DNA of 64,000 nt from Allantophomopsis cytisporea. Lineage: Eukaryota; Ascomycota; Leotiomycetes; Phacidiales; Phacidiaceae. The stretch is from NCBI GenBank assembly GCA_024752435.1, contig CP103025.1:2666001-2730000 (forward strand). The letters run 5' to 3'. The translations under genes and the position numbers were made by a program. The stretch's first letter is position 1. Each line of letters starts with the position of its first letter. Below, piece after piece: positions 46,218 through 56,464 of this stretch. A model generated the notes under the pieces. That model searched no databases. It saw nothing but the letters and a program-made list of their open reading frames with translations, and had not been told where the DNA came from.

Positions 46218-47851
46218 ATGTCGACCCTTGAAGGCTTTCAATACACTGAAGTCGATGGCTTAGTAAAGGGACTACCTTGCAAAGCTGCTCAGTCACAGCT
46301 AACCAGTCGAGTCGACGAATCTGCGATATACGATGTTATTGTCATTGGAGCCGGGTATGCTGGATTGATTGCGACTCGTGAGCTTGCTTTGCAAGGTCAG
46401 CAGTTAAGAGAATACATGCATTGTGATTGTGGACTAACATTTAGATTAGGCAAAAGAGTACTGCTACTGGAAGCAAGAGAAAGAATTGGTGGTCGCACCT
46501 GGACATCTGAAGTCGAAGGATATCCCTACGAAATGGGAGGTACTTGGATCCATTGGAACCAGGCACATGTGTACACTGAAATCACGAGATATGGCTTGCA
46601 AGACGAGATAGAAGTCTCTCCAGATTATACTCGTGGGCTGAATTACTATTCACTTACCGTGGATGGTGTCACAAGAACTATGAGCCACGATGAGGAGGTG
46701 AGAGAATTCTTCAATAACATTTCTGCTCTTAGGTATGCTAACTATTAGAATAGGAGGCGCTCTTTGAAAGAGTCATGAGTATATATTGCGACGTCGACGG
46801 TGCCATGGCCAAGAAAGTGATCCCATTTCCACACGATCCGTTAAGAAATCGTCACGAAGCCGAAAAGTGGGGACGCTTATCTGCTCTTGACCGAATAAAT
46901 CAAGTACGCCAACAACTCAGCAAGGAAGACATTGCGATCATCGAGTCGATGGTATTGCACATCTCTGGAGGCACTCTTGAAAATACTGGATTTTGGGATA
47001 TTCTCAGATGGTGGTCTCTTTGCGGCTATACTGCAGCGGGAAATGAAGAATACGGTCTGAGGTATAAGTTGAAATGCGGCCAATCCGGACTCGCCAACGC
47101 TGTCTTTTCCGAAGCAAAAACGTCTCCAAGTCTCTCTTATAGATTCGGCTTCCCCGTCGCAAGAATCACACATACGGGCTCATTTGTGCAAGTCATCGGC
47201 AGAAACAATGAAAAGTATGCTGCACGAAGACTGATTAGCACGATTCCGCAGAATGTCTTGCCAGATATTGAGTTCGAACCTCCTTTGCCTGAGAAAAAGG
47301 CTTTTGCGGCAAAGCAAGGTCATATCGATAAGGCTACGAAAGTACACTGTGAAGTTAAAGGCCATGATTTGAGATCTTGGAGCGGCACAACTTATCCAGG
47401 CAACGGGCTTCTCTATGCTTACGGTGATGGCACTACTCCTGCTGGAAATACACATGTAGTCGCTTTCGGGGCCGAGGCACCAATTCAATTGCATGCAGAA
47501 GATGACATTGAGAAAACCATGGCCGCTATCCGTCAATTTCACGATATGAAAATCAATCGCTTGGTCAGTTCAATGTTCCTATAACTTTTCCCGCGATTTA
47601 CTGATTTCAAATAGGTATTCCACAATTGGACACGAGACGAGTTCGCCAAAGGAGCTTGGTGTGTTTGGAGGCCAGGCTTTGAGTTTGATTTCTTGGAAGC
47701 ATTGCAGGTACCCTCTGGTAGGATTCATTTTGCTAGTGCTGACTGGGCTCGTGGCTGGAGAGGCTTCATTGATGGAGCTATTGAGCAAGGAAAGAGGGCG
47801 GCTTTTGTTGTTGCGCAGGAATTGCGATTGACTGAGAGCACGAAACTGTAG
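46218..47851 (+). CDS. Flavin-containing amine oxidase, MAO-N-like
   Basis: Four exons, 46218-46395, 46450-46697, 46754-47563 and 47615-47851 (introns 54, 56 and 51 bp), encode 490 aa. The FAD-binding Rossmann motif is VIVIGAGYAGLIATREL (about residues 39-55), followed across intron 1 by LLLEARERIGGRTW, and GTWIHWNQAH near the substrate side. The C-terminal FAD motif reads RIHFASADWARGWRGFIDGA. It should oxidise a primary or secondary amine with O2 to an aldehyde, H2O2 and ammonia. It ends S-T-K-L, a plausible though not canonical peroxisome (PTS1) signal; Aspergillus MAO-N is also peroxisomal. Intron 1 is 54 bp, a multiple of three, and has no stop, so its retention would insert 18 residues just after the first FAD helix. 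Neighbours are a Zn2Cys6 factor and an amine permease. Confidence 0.92.
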
Positions 47852-48582
47852 ATTGTGCATAAATTTTCAATTTGAATTATACAAAATACATTCTTTTGCG
47901 TTTTTGGTTGACTCTGGCTGTGTTCGATGACAACATTGCAGCTAGTTTATGTACATGAATCCCAAGTGTTGAGTTTTCTTTATGATGGACGGATTTTGCG
48001 CTCGTCCATATAATCATGTGGAAGAATTCCTCATGTTTCTGATCCTCAGATATAACTGAATGCAGCCCACTGAGAATCATCTGTAACACTAATTCAGCAG
48101 CTATGACGTGTATAATAGTCAATATTATAACCATCAGACATTTGGCAAGCAGACGGCAGTGATAATATCGTTTGGTTATCTTGTGCACGTTTGTGGCTTA
48201 TCATATAAATATGAAATAGATCTAGTTATCTAATGCTAGTTCTCCTGAGGAGAAATTCTTATCTAACAGGTAGTCTCTTTAGTCAAACTAACGCACATAC
48301 CTAGATCGCACTTTTTAGCCAAAAACGTCTTAGGATCGTAACTTCGACCACCAATCCTACTTGAGTAGAAATTCATGATATGCTGTCAATCTTATCATTT
48401 AGATAGCGAACACCTTGATCAGATGTACCTATCTGTATTGTCGAGAACCAGAAAATTATCAGTTGTTGCCTCCACAAGAGGAGACATATAAAGTATCGCT
48501 GTATTCTAAGTTTTTGACCGTAACATCATATTCCAAATCATATCGCTACAAACGATTACATTGCTTTGCTATAGCCGGCAAG
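47852..48582. other. Intergenic between oxidase and permease
   Basis: AT-rich sequence of about 730 bp holding the terminator region of the oxidase and the promoter of the permease. A 103-codon minus-strand frame at 47877-48188 has no motif and is not called. Confidence 0.4.
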
Positions 48583-50323
48583 ATGAAATCTATACTGATG
48601 GAGACTAAGGATGACAGCCTGGGTACTCATCCTACGTCATCGAGAGAAATCAGTGTGCCTATCGCAGCAATAAAGGTCTGTACCCTGCATCTTACACTAC
48701 TCTTATACTGATGAGTATAATAGAAGAAATTCAGTTTCGTATCCATACTTGGGATTTGCATCAGCCTGATGGCTACGTGGGAAGCAATTACCAGTGTCTT
48801 TGCGAGCGGCTTAATCGAAGGAGGTCCAGTATCTCTTTTGTACGGCTATATTTTAGCATTGTTCGGAACACTTGCAACCTGTGCATCCTTGGCGGAAATT
48901 GCTTCTGCGTGAGTAGTCTCTCATTTCAAAGTTGCGAGACAGAATGATTGATTTCTTGCAGATATCCTACACCAGGTGGACAGTACCATTGGGTTTCATA
49001 TCTTGCTCCGGGGTCGATGTCGGCGTCCTTAAGCTGGGTTACAGGATGGGTTATGGTCTTGGGATGGCAAACCTTGAGCGCAAGTGCTAGCTTTTTGGCA
49101 GCCACCATGATCCAAGGGCTGCTTGTCTTGAACTATCCTGATTACAAGTACGAAAGATGGCATGGTACAACACTATACTGGGCGCTCATTCTTATCGCCG
49201 CATTCCTCAATACAGTTGCTGTGAAGCTGCTTCCAAAACTAGAAAATGGTATCCTCGTTCTACACGTGGTGCTATTCTTTGTCATTTTGATCGCCATGGT
49301 GGCAACTTCTCCACATGGATCTGCCGAATATGTTTTCACGCATTTCGAAAACAGTTCAGGCTGGAAGAATGATGGCATCGCCTGGTGCATAGGGTTGATG
49401 AGTGCCACCTATGTTCTCGTTGGATATGATGGAGCATGTCACTTGAGTAAGTACCGCCAACTCTATACGACCCTAAAGCCTTGATACTAATGATACATCA
49501 CTCAGGTGAGGAGGTAGAAAATCCTTCTGTAATTGTCCCGTACGCCATGATTGGAACGGTCGTAATTAATGGTGTTCTTGGTCTTGCTTTTCTCATAGCA
49601 CTCCTGTTCTGTGTAGGAAATGTTGACAGTCTTCTCGAGACAACAACCGGCTATCCGATCATACAATTGTTTTACAACTCTACAAAGTCTAGAGCTGCGG
49701 CTTCAGCAATGACTTCAATGATCATTATCATGGCTTCCTTGGCTACCATATCCCTTATATGCAGTGCCTCACGAGTCCTTTGGGCCTTCTCTCGAGACGG
49801 CGGTCTTCCATTCTCCAAATACTTTTCTCACGTGAGTTGCATTCATTTCCTTGAGAGTTTCTAGCTAACAGATCAACAGGTCGACAAGCGCACATCGCTT
49901 CCCTTGCGTAGCATTGCACTCTCTACTGTCGTTACTATGGCTTTTGGATTTATAAACATTGGCTCAACGACAGCACTCAACGCTATCATCTCTCTAGCAG
50001 TCATAGGTCTCTACGTGTCATATACGATTCCACTCATACTACTAATCATCCTTCGAATCAAAGGAACATCCATACCACATGCTCCGTTCTCACTTGGTCG
50101 CATAGGTCTCCTTACAAATATCCTAGGTGTCATATTTTCAGTTTTTAGCTCTGTATTTTTGCTCTTCCCTCCTTACCAGCCTGTCACTGCGTTAAATATG
50201 AATTATGGCTGCGCAGTATTTGGTGGAGTCGTAGTCTTTAGCATATTTTGGTGGTTCGTTCGAGGGAGGAAAACCTATTTGGGACCACGACTTCATATTA
50301 ATGGCATTCTTCCAACTTCCTAG
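48583..50323 (+). CDS. APC-family amino-acid/amine permease (GABA/choline-permease-like)
   Basis: Five exons, 48583-48675, 48724-48908, 48962-49446, 49506-49831 and 49880-50323 (introns 48, 53, 59 and 48 bp), encode 510 aa with all phases consistent. Twelve hydrophobic segments are expected. Seen are KKFSFVSILGICISLMATWE in TM1, EGGPVSLLYGYILALFGTLA in TM2, YPTPGGQYHWVSYLAP (a hallmark of the fungal Uga4/Hnm1-type permeases) and DGACHLSEEVENPS before TM7. It probably brings an amino acid, GABA, choline or another amine in at the plasma membrane. Its position beside an amine oxidase suggests that it supplies that enzyme. The 31-residue first exon is hydrophilic and its start could be questioned, but no better ATG is seen. 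Confidence 0.88.
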
Positions 50324-50907
50324 TCTATTCAATGGATCTATTTTCCTAGCTCTAGCATCCAAGCGCAGTCTTGCGGCTGCCTTTCAACTCCCATATCCTG
50401 ATATCATTACTGATTACAATAATGTTCACCGTGTCTGTTTATGTTAGCTCTGTCGTTTTAGAGTAGCCATATTAGTCCTTGAGCTCTCTTCAAGTGCTAT
50501 TCGAAAGACAGTACCGCAGGGGTCGGAACATGTTGCGATATCTTAGGATTGAGCACAAAGGTCTTTGATTGTAGTTTATAGACTTACCAGAAAATCAAGG
50601 CCCTAAAATATTTCAGGACGCAAGGGTACTTGTTTCCCTTTTCACTGATAACTTTTTTCATTGATATCTTTGGAACTACCTGATATGACAATGATTTTTG
50701 GGAAATACAGAGCCAGCAATCAGTGATTCTTGGTGGTAATTGATTCTCGGCAGCCTCGCGCGCTTTTCACGGGACTCGGCAATCCGTTGCCCCTATGATC
50801 TTGGGACTACCTACGAACCTAGGTATGTAATCATAGACTTAGTCAGCGGATCCAGCCAAGACCTTGACATTATTCTTGTGTATCCATTACCGTTCCCACG
50901 CTTCAAA
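50324..50907. other. Intergenic, no supported gene
   Basis: This holds the 3' end of the permease and the promoter of the DUF3431 gene. The frame upstream of 50908 stays open to about 50740 but has no ATG. Confidence 0.4.
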
Positions 50908-52026
50908 ATGAGGCGGAGAACGCGGAAACTCATCGTTAATATTGGTTGCTTCTTCACAGCTCTGTTTTTTATCGTATACCTCAACCATGACGACTCGACC
51001 AATAAGACCTTTGCATGGAGTAGAATTCGCTACAAGACCACTTCCTCAAAGCTTCCCGAAGCTCGAGGCATTTGTCCTGGTCTAGACAGCACACCATCGA
51101 AACCGGTACTGGTTGTTGCACGAGTTACAGCTGACGATACGAAATGGCTCAATAGCTTGACAGATTTGTACCATCTTTGCGTTTACACTGCCGATGCCCC
51201 CACTGATATGACCTCGAAATATCTACAAGTTCCTGCGAATCGGGGCCACGAGGCCATGGCCTACCTGACGTTCCTCATTGACAACTACGAAAAAATACCC
51301 GCAGCTGGCACAGTCTTCGTTCACGGCTCACGCTGGGCGTGGCATAATGATGCTCCCGATTACGATAACGCAGCTCTGCTTTTCGCGCTCAATATTTCTG
51401 CAGCCCTTGTGCCATCGGGATACCACAACATGCGCTGCGACTGGAGCGCTGGTATGTGCTCACCATCAGAAGCACTGCCACAGGGCAGTTTGGAAACCCT
51501 AACGAGGGCGAAGCTGGAGCCATGGAACATGCGTGCAATGTCTGACAGAGTACTCCCGCGCGCATTTGCGACTGTGTTTGGCGGCGATGCTTTTACTGCG
51601 GGCTTTGACTATGTCCCCGACGAGTCTGCCAACGGTGGGAGATTACTTCTGGCTCGTAATGATGCTGTCCGCGCCCAATGTTGCGCACAGTTTGTGGTCG
51701 CTCGCGAGAATATATGGCAGCATTCTCGTGATGAGTATGTTGCTTTGCGACAATGGTTACTCGACGAGAACAGCGCACCCCGTGAAGACCGTATTTCAGG
51801 CCGAATTCTGTCATATATGTGGCATGTTTTGTTCATGAAGCAAGAATCTAGTATTGTGGACTTGGAGCAGCTCAATGCACTGGCATGCCCACACGCCGAA
51901 GAATGTTACTGTCGATTGTATGGCCGTTGTAACCTTGAATGCAGAACTCCTGGTCGTTGTTATGGCCAGTACCATTTGCCTCCAGACTACAGTTTGCCTG
52001 AAGACTGGGCGGCTAAGCACTCGTAA
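50908..52026 (+). CDS. DUF3431-family type II membrane protein
   Basis: A single-exon 372-aa frame from ATG 50908 (MRRRTRKLIVNIGCFF). The basic start and a hydrophobic segment at about residues 9-25 give a type II signal anchor, so the rest should lie in the Golgi/ER lumen or outside. Conserved features of the fungal DUF3431 family are visible: LVVARVTADDTKWL, CVYTADAP, NRGHEAMAYLTFLIDNYEKI, FVHGSRWAWHND. The family looks glycosyltransferase-like, but its activity is not known to me. The C-terminal tail is Cys-rich (CYCRLYGRCNLECRTPGRC), suggesting disulfides. The gene is next to the permease on the same strand, without evidence that it belongs to the same pathway. Confidence 0.9.
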   Translation: MRRRTRKLIVNIGCFFTALFFIVYLNHDDSTNKTFAWSRIRYKTTSSKLPEARGICPGLDSTPSKPVLVVARVTADDTKWLNSLTDLYHLCVYTADAPTDMTSKYLQVPANRGHEAMAYLTFLIDNYEKIPAAGTVFVHGSRWAWHNDAPDYDNAALLFALNISAALVPSGYHNMRCDWSAGMCSPSEALPQGSLETLTRAKLEPWNMRAMSDRVLPRAFATVFGGDAFTAGFDYVPDESANGGRLLLARNDAVRAQCCAQFVVARENIWQHSRDEYVALRQWLLDENSAPREDRISGRILSYMWHVLFMKQESSIVDLEQLNALACPHAEECYCRLYGRCNLECRTPGRCYGQYHLPPDYSLPEDWAAKHS

Positions 52027-52142
52027 TCTATGATAGCTCTTGTGTATATAGAGTAGATGGTTGTAGCATTAGTAGTATATTATTAGAAACTATAACCCAA
52101 AAAATAAGAAGTTGTTCATTATGTAATTTATATTAGATATTA

Positions 52143-52903
52143 TTATCTCTGAAATCGGACCCGGTCATATTCCTCTTCATCTTCGCCTACCAATTCCAAA
52201 TGATCCCCTAAGGATTCCCACAAATCGAATCGTAGAATCTTTAACATTACAGAGGCGAGCCTTGCCAAGAAGTTCCTCTCAGACGCAATCTGTTCTACAA
52301 GCTGGTTGAGGAATCTCAGGCCGCGCTCCTCATTGTAAGCCCCCTAATGTGATTGGTCTAACCATCCATACGGATACAGATGTGGGTGATTTCCTGTCCA
52401 AAGAATTGAGCACCCAGGCTTCGAGTGAGGAGCTTCTCAGGGGCGCTTTTGAGGTTAAATGCAAAACGAACGATCGTGCAAAAAGGCCTCCAAGTCCGTA
52501 TTGAGGTCTGATCCTTAGTGGAAGGATCTGTTCCCAAGCTGTCAAGTGAGGTGGAACAGGGCCATAGGTTGAATGTTGGCCGGATATGGCCACGTATTCG
52601 AGATCTTCGACTGCGGCTGGCCATCTCGGCAACCAGATCCATATATGTCGAGGTGTTGGAAGTGTTGTCGATAGATCTTCGTATTGAATCCGTGAAGGGT
52701 TACGGTATGTATTATGATTATTGAACAGTATGTAGTTCTCGGTTCGGTTTGTGGATATTGTTTCTGATAGGACAACACGTTGTTGTTGTTGTTGTTGTTT
52801 GAGAGTCTATTGGAGAAGGATGATACGCAGTAGCTCTCGGGAAAGACCCGTGATATCTTAGATTTTCAATCTCGATCGGAGATATGGTCAGAGGTGTCGA
52901 CAT
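52143..52903 (-). pseudogene. Unknown fungal protein with two frameshifts, one beside a CAA repeat
   Basis: ATG 52903 opens MSTPLTISPIEIENLRYHGS..SPIDSQ. At a (CAA)n tract (52779-52800 on the plus strand) the reading must shift to continue as RVVLSETISTNRTENYILFN, then TPRHIWIWLPRWPAAVEDLE, HLTAWEQILPLRIRPQ and PITLGG. At about 52330 it must shift again to end YNEERGLRFLNQLVEQIASE..EEEYDRVRFQR. All three parts read as one soluble protein of about 250 residues. The second break could be removed only by a 28-bp intron, too short to be credible. I do not recognise the family. Confidence 0.5.
52779..52800 (-). repeat. (CAA)n microsatellite, about seven units
   Basis: A GTT run on the plus strand. 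It coincides with the first frame change of the pseudogene at 52143-52903; since the unit is a triplet, length change alone would not shift the frame. Confidence 0.8.
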
Positions 52904-53872
52904 GGTTGATATTGTGCTGTTTTGCGGACTGGGTGCATTTTATTAAATGTTGTTGTATCTGAGTGAGTGTTGTTGCATCGACTGACCCGCTGAATTCGTT
53001 ATTCGTTGGTCAGATTTTGATGTGAACTTAGTCGCAGACGACTGAGTTACTGAGGTCGAGTCTGAGCGAGGTTTTGCCGTACGTAGTAGGCTAGTGATGA
53101 GAGTTGAGGAAGATGTATGACATCGGTAGCCACTTTGTCCAATCCTGTTGACTCGATTGCACGATGATGCTTTTCGTTAAAGTTGCTCGTCTATTGTCTT
53201 GAGATTTGCCAATTGCCTTTCTGAGGCTGTGATTTGGTTTTTATGAACGAGCTTGAGCGTATCCTTCTGTCTTTTCTCCTCTTGCGATATAGATTTGCTG
53301 ATCACCGGGCGCAAAATGAGAGAAGCCTTACGGATGAATCGGGTTTGCTTTGTACAGGCGCCAGATGGCTTATATTTGAAAGACTCTGTCCTGAACCTCA
53401 GTAACCTTGTGCTGTTTCATGCAAAGTGGTACTACTGAGGAGCGTGCAATGTCCAAAAAACAATTACTACAAGTCTGCCATAAAAAGATGGTGCTAGAGC
53501 ATTTGGTTATACTAATGACACTGATAGTCATAGACCATTTGAAAAACAGCACAGTTGGTAGCCGTTAATTTCCATATGCTACATATACAATGAAGAAGCA
53601 CATTGGAATTCGCGTGTTGTACTGAGACGACATATAAAGACTTTTGAAATGGACTTCCGCTAAATGTAAGCAGCTTTTACCGATGCAAGTCCTTCGCAAT
53701 CAGTTTGGAGCTAAAGCAACGAGCAACTAGGACTAAGCATTCAGCAATCAAAATCAGCAACCCATCAATCAAGATAATGATATGATCATAGAGGAAGATA
53801 CAGCCCCTTCTCCGTCCGAACTCTGAATGTAGCCCAACATCCCCGCTAACATCGTACCTGGGCCCCACACCC
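52904..53872. other. Intergenic, no supported gene
   Basis: Between two minus-strand genes. No frame of interest; the short plus-strand frame at 53253-53438 is featureless. Confidence 0.4.
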
Positions 53873-54941
53873 TCAAAGCTTAGCACGTATGCTCTTCTGG
53901 AGATCAAGAGCATAACTCAAGCGATCCGCCGGCAGGTACCCGCGAGTATGGGCGTCAGCCACAGTGGGTTTGATGTGACTGTGCGCATCCTCATATTCCC
54001 CAGCATTGAAACAAGCGTCAGAAAGACCTAAGCCGGTATAGAAAGCTTCTGTGTCAATATCCTTTTCCCGATCAATGGCTAGTGAAACAACATAGGGATT
54101 TTGATCGATGCAAATTCTAATGAATTTTAATTATACCCAAGTATCTTTGGGCAGCAAGATGAAAATCTCCTAGATCCATCGCTCGCGCAGCCGGTCCGCG
54201 TAGCCACTTTGTGACCTTGACGATATCCAGACCATCACGGGAACAATAGTCTCGGTAAGCGTTACATTTGCGGAAAACGTGGACGATGCTCGGTTCCCAG
54301 GCATGCGTAGCAATTGCTTCGGTGTGTCCAGGTAGCATACCTGCAACTTCAGGCGATACTCCGATGAGACTGATCTTGCCGACAGAATTTGTATCAGCAA
54401 GCTTCGAAAGCAGCTCCTTCTGTCTCTTGACAGACAAACCATTGGACTTAGTGACTTGAATCTTCAACGACATTCTCTTGAACTCGGAGCCGTCGGTGGT
54501 CGCTGGAATTCCGGGAGCGTGAGGAAAGGTCAGACTCAAGCACCTCAAGAGCAAGGCAAGGTCAGGCAGAGCAGACTCGAGTAGCAATACCGAAGATCTG
54601 ACACAATTACGCATATCGTCCATTGGCATCCGAACATGGATGCGCAGGGCATGAAATGTGACCTTGTGCAACGCCTTTGAGGATATGATGGGAGTGTAAT
54701 GGTCTCTCAGTGCGTCTGCAAACTCGGCATAGTTGCTAGACACCAGGATGTGGCTGCTTGACTACTGGGGACAGTCGCGAAATTCACTGGACAGTTGACG
54801 ATTGCTGAACAGCATTGCAGCATAATTTGAATGCTTGCCAACGGGGTGTGCTATGTCGAAGGCTGGTGCTGCAGGGTCGAAGATCAAATGGTCAAAGACC
54901 TTACGACGGCTGTCTTCATCGAGCATTGAGAGGCTCGCCAT
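53873..54941 (-). pseudogene. Unknown fungal protein, two exons, one in-frame TAG
   Basis: ATG 54941 starts MASLSMLDEDSRRKVFDHLI, then MLFSNRQLSSEF, an in-frame TAG at 54762-54764, then SHILVSSNYAEFADALRDHY, HKVTFHALRIHVRMPM and LRGPAARAMDLGDFHLAAQR. An 88-bp intron (54136-54049, GTATAA..CACAG) joins to the last exon, which encodes FYTGLGLSDACFNAGEYEDA.. and ends QKSIRAKL at 53873. The spliced frame is 326 sense codons apart from the TAG, with no frameshift. The start looks like the LP.ELR-type, F-box-like opening of many fungal proteins and the C-terminus looks TPR-like. No GT..AG pair removes the TAG. Either it is a fresh pseudogene or translation begins after the stop. Confidence 0.55.
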
Positions 54942-56248
54942 GATGGGACGAGTGAGAGGAGGGTTTCAACTCGAAATATTGGCAAGGTTCTGCACATATC
55001 TTCTACAAAACCGTTGTACCCTGAACCGTATCAGCTTGGATGATGAGTCAGAATGAGGCTGTCATACCCACAACGAAGATGACCTAATCCGGTCTTCTAA
55101 GAGTGTCAGAGGTGACTTAAGGTGTAGTGTAGACTTCCGATATACGTTGCTCATATGATGTTCACAATGGGCCGCATACCTCGATCGTCGTGATCACCGA
55201 CGTATGTACCTTCGAGGTGCAATCATGAAATCACGAGTAGGTAAACGCGTACGTATACCTATGCAACATCGACGCGTCCAGGTTGATGTTGGGTCCGACC
55301 ACAGGTAGGAGATGCTAGACCTAGGCAGGCAGATGTTGATAGAAACGTAGACGTACGAGATGGAGTGGATAAATGCGCTGCAACCGGGAATGGCTGGAGA
55401 TGTGAACTGAGGAGCGCATATGGGAGTGGACGTCCTCACTCTGTACCTCACTAGCCCCGCCCTAGGCACCGTGACTCAAAACGTGAACAGAAGGGGGAGA
55501 TTCTCGAAACGGCAATCACGTTGTGCTCTAACGTGACCATATAGTGCACATAGACCCTGCTGCCTGCTGTTCCCACGTATCAGTGGCACTGGCAGTAACC
55601 AATTCCCTCATACCATGAAGCCACAGATATGCGCCATGCATATCTCTGATGCTAGAGTCGACAATGTCGAGTACCAAGCGCTCATGATTAGAATTCACAA
55701 CAACATCAACGATCGACGAAAATCCAAGCTAATCGACCACGACAAAGGCCATTGCAATTGGATTGGGACAGTACAGCGACAAATTCTTAAAACATCAACC
55801 CCTCACCGTAGATAATACCCCTCGATAAGAATATCACCCCGCATTCTTCGAGGTCTTTCGCTGCCGTGACCTTGAGATTCGATGCTCAAAGTGCAACCCG
55901 TATCATCCTAAGACCATAGAGACTCCAGGACGTAAATCGCTCCAACATCAAGGACAACGTTGATAGACGAGTATTACTCGTTGGATGGGCTAGGTCCGAT
56001 ACGACCTTGTGTTCAACTCGGTATTCAAGGTGCTATGCATAATAAGAACGCTTACTTAGAGATAACAAGACTTTTGAGTTACAATCTAGCCAGGTTCTGG
56101 ATTTAAGCGACGGCTTACAACGACAGCAGCGAGGACGGAGTACAGGTTAAGACCGAATAATGTGTACGATTGTATACAGTATCTCTAATACGAGGATCAA
56201 TCTAAGCTATGAATGTTATGATGCTCTCTACCGTACCGATTACACCCA

Positions 56249-56464
56249 ATGGAGATAAGTTATTGGCGGGACGAGTTGGGAATTCTTCCAAACGAGTTTA
56301 CTGTTTCGTGGATCAATCCCACTCTCCTTATGTGGTGCCATTGTTTCTTAGAAGAGATTCTGGAAATCTTTCAACCGCATCCCACTGACATTGTTGTCTG
56401 CCCGCATCTTGCGCGCATACCTTCTGCTCCTAGGTATCTCAATGACAATGCTACTGCGTCATGA
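56249..56464 (+). other. Coding-like scrap of unknown origin
   Basis: The frame reads MEISYWRDELGILPNEFTVS, INPTLLMWCHCFLEEILEIF and PTDIVVCPHLARIPSAPRYL before a stop. Its residue pattern is more protein-like than its surroundings, but there is no extension on either side and I recognise no family. Confidence 0.25.
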
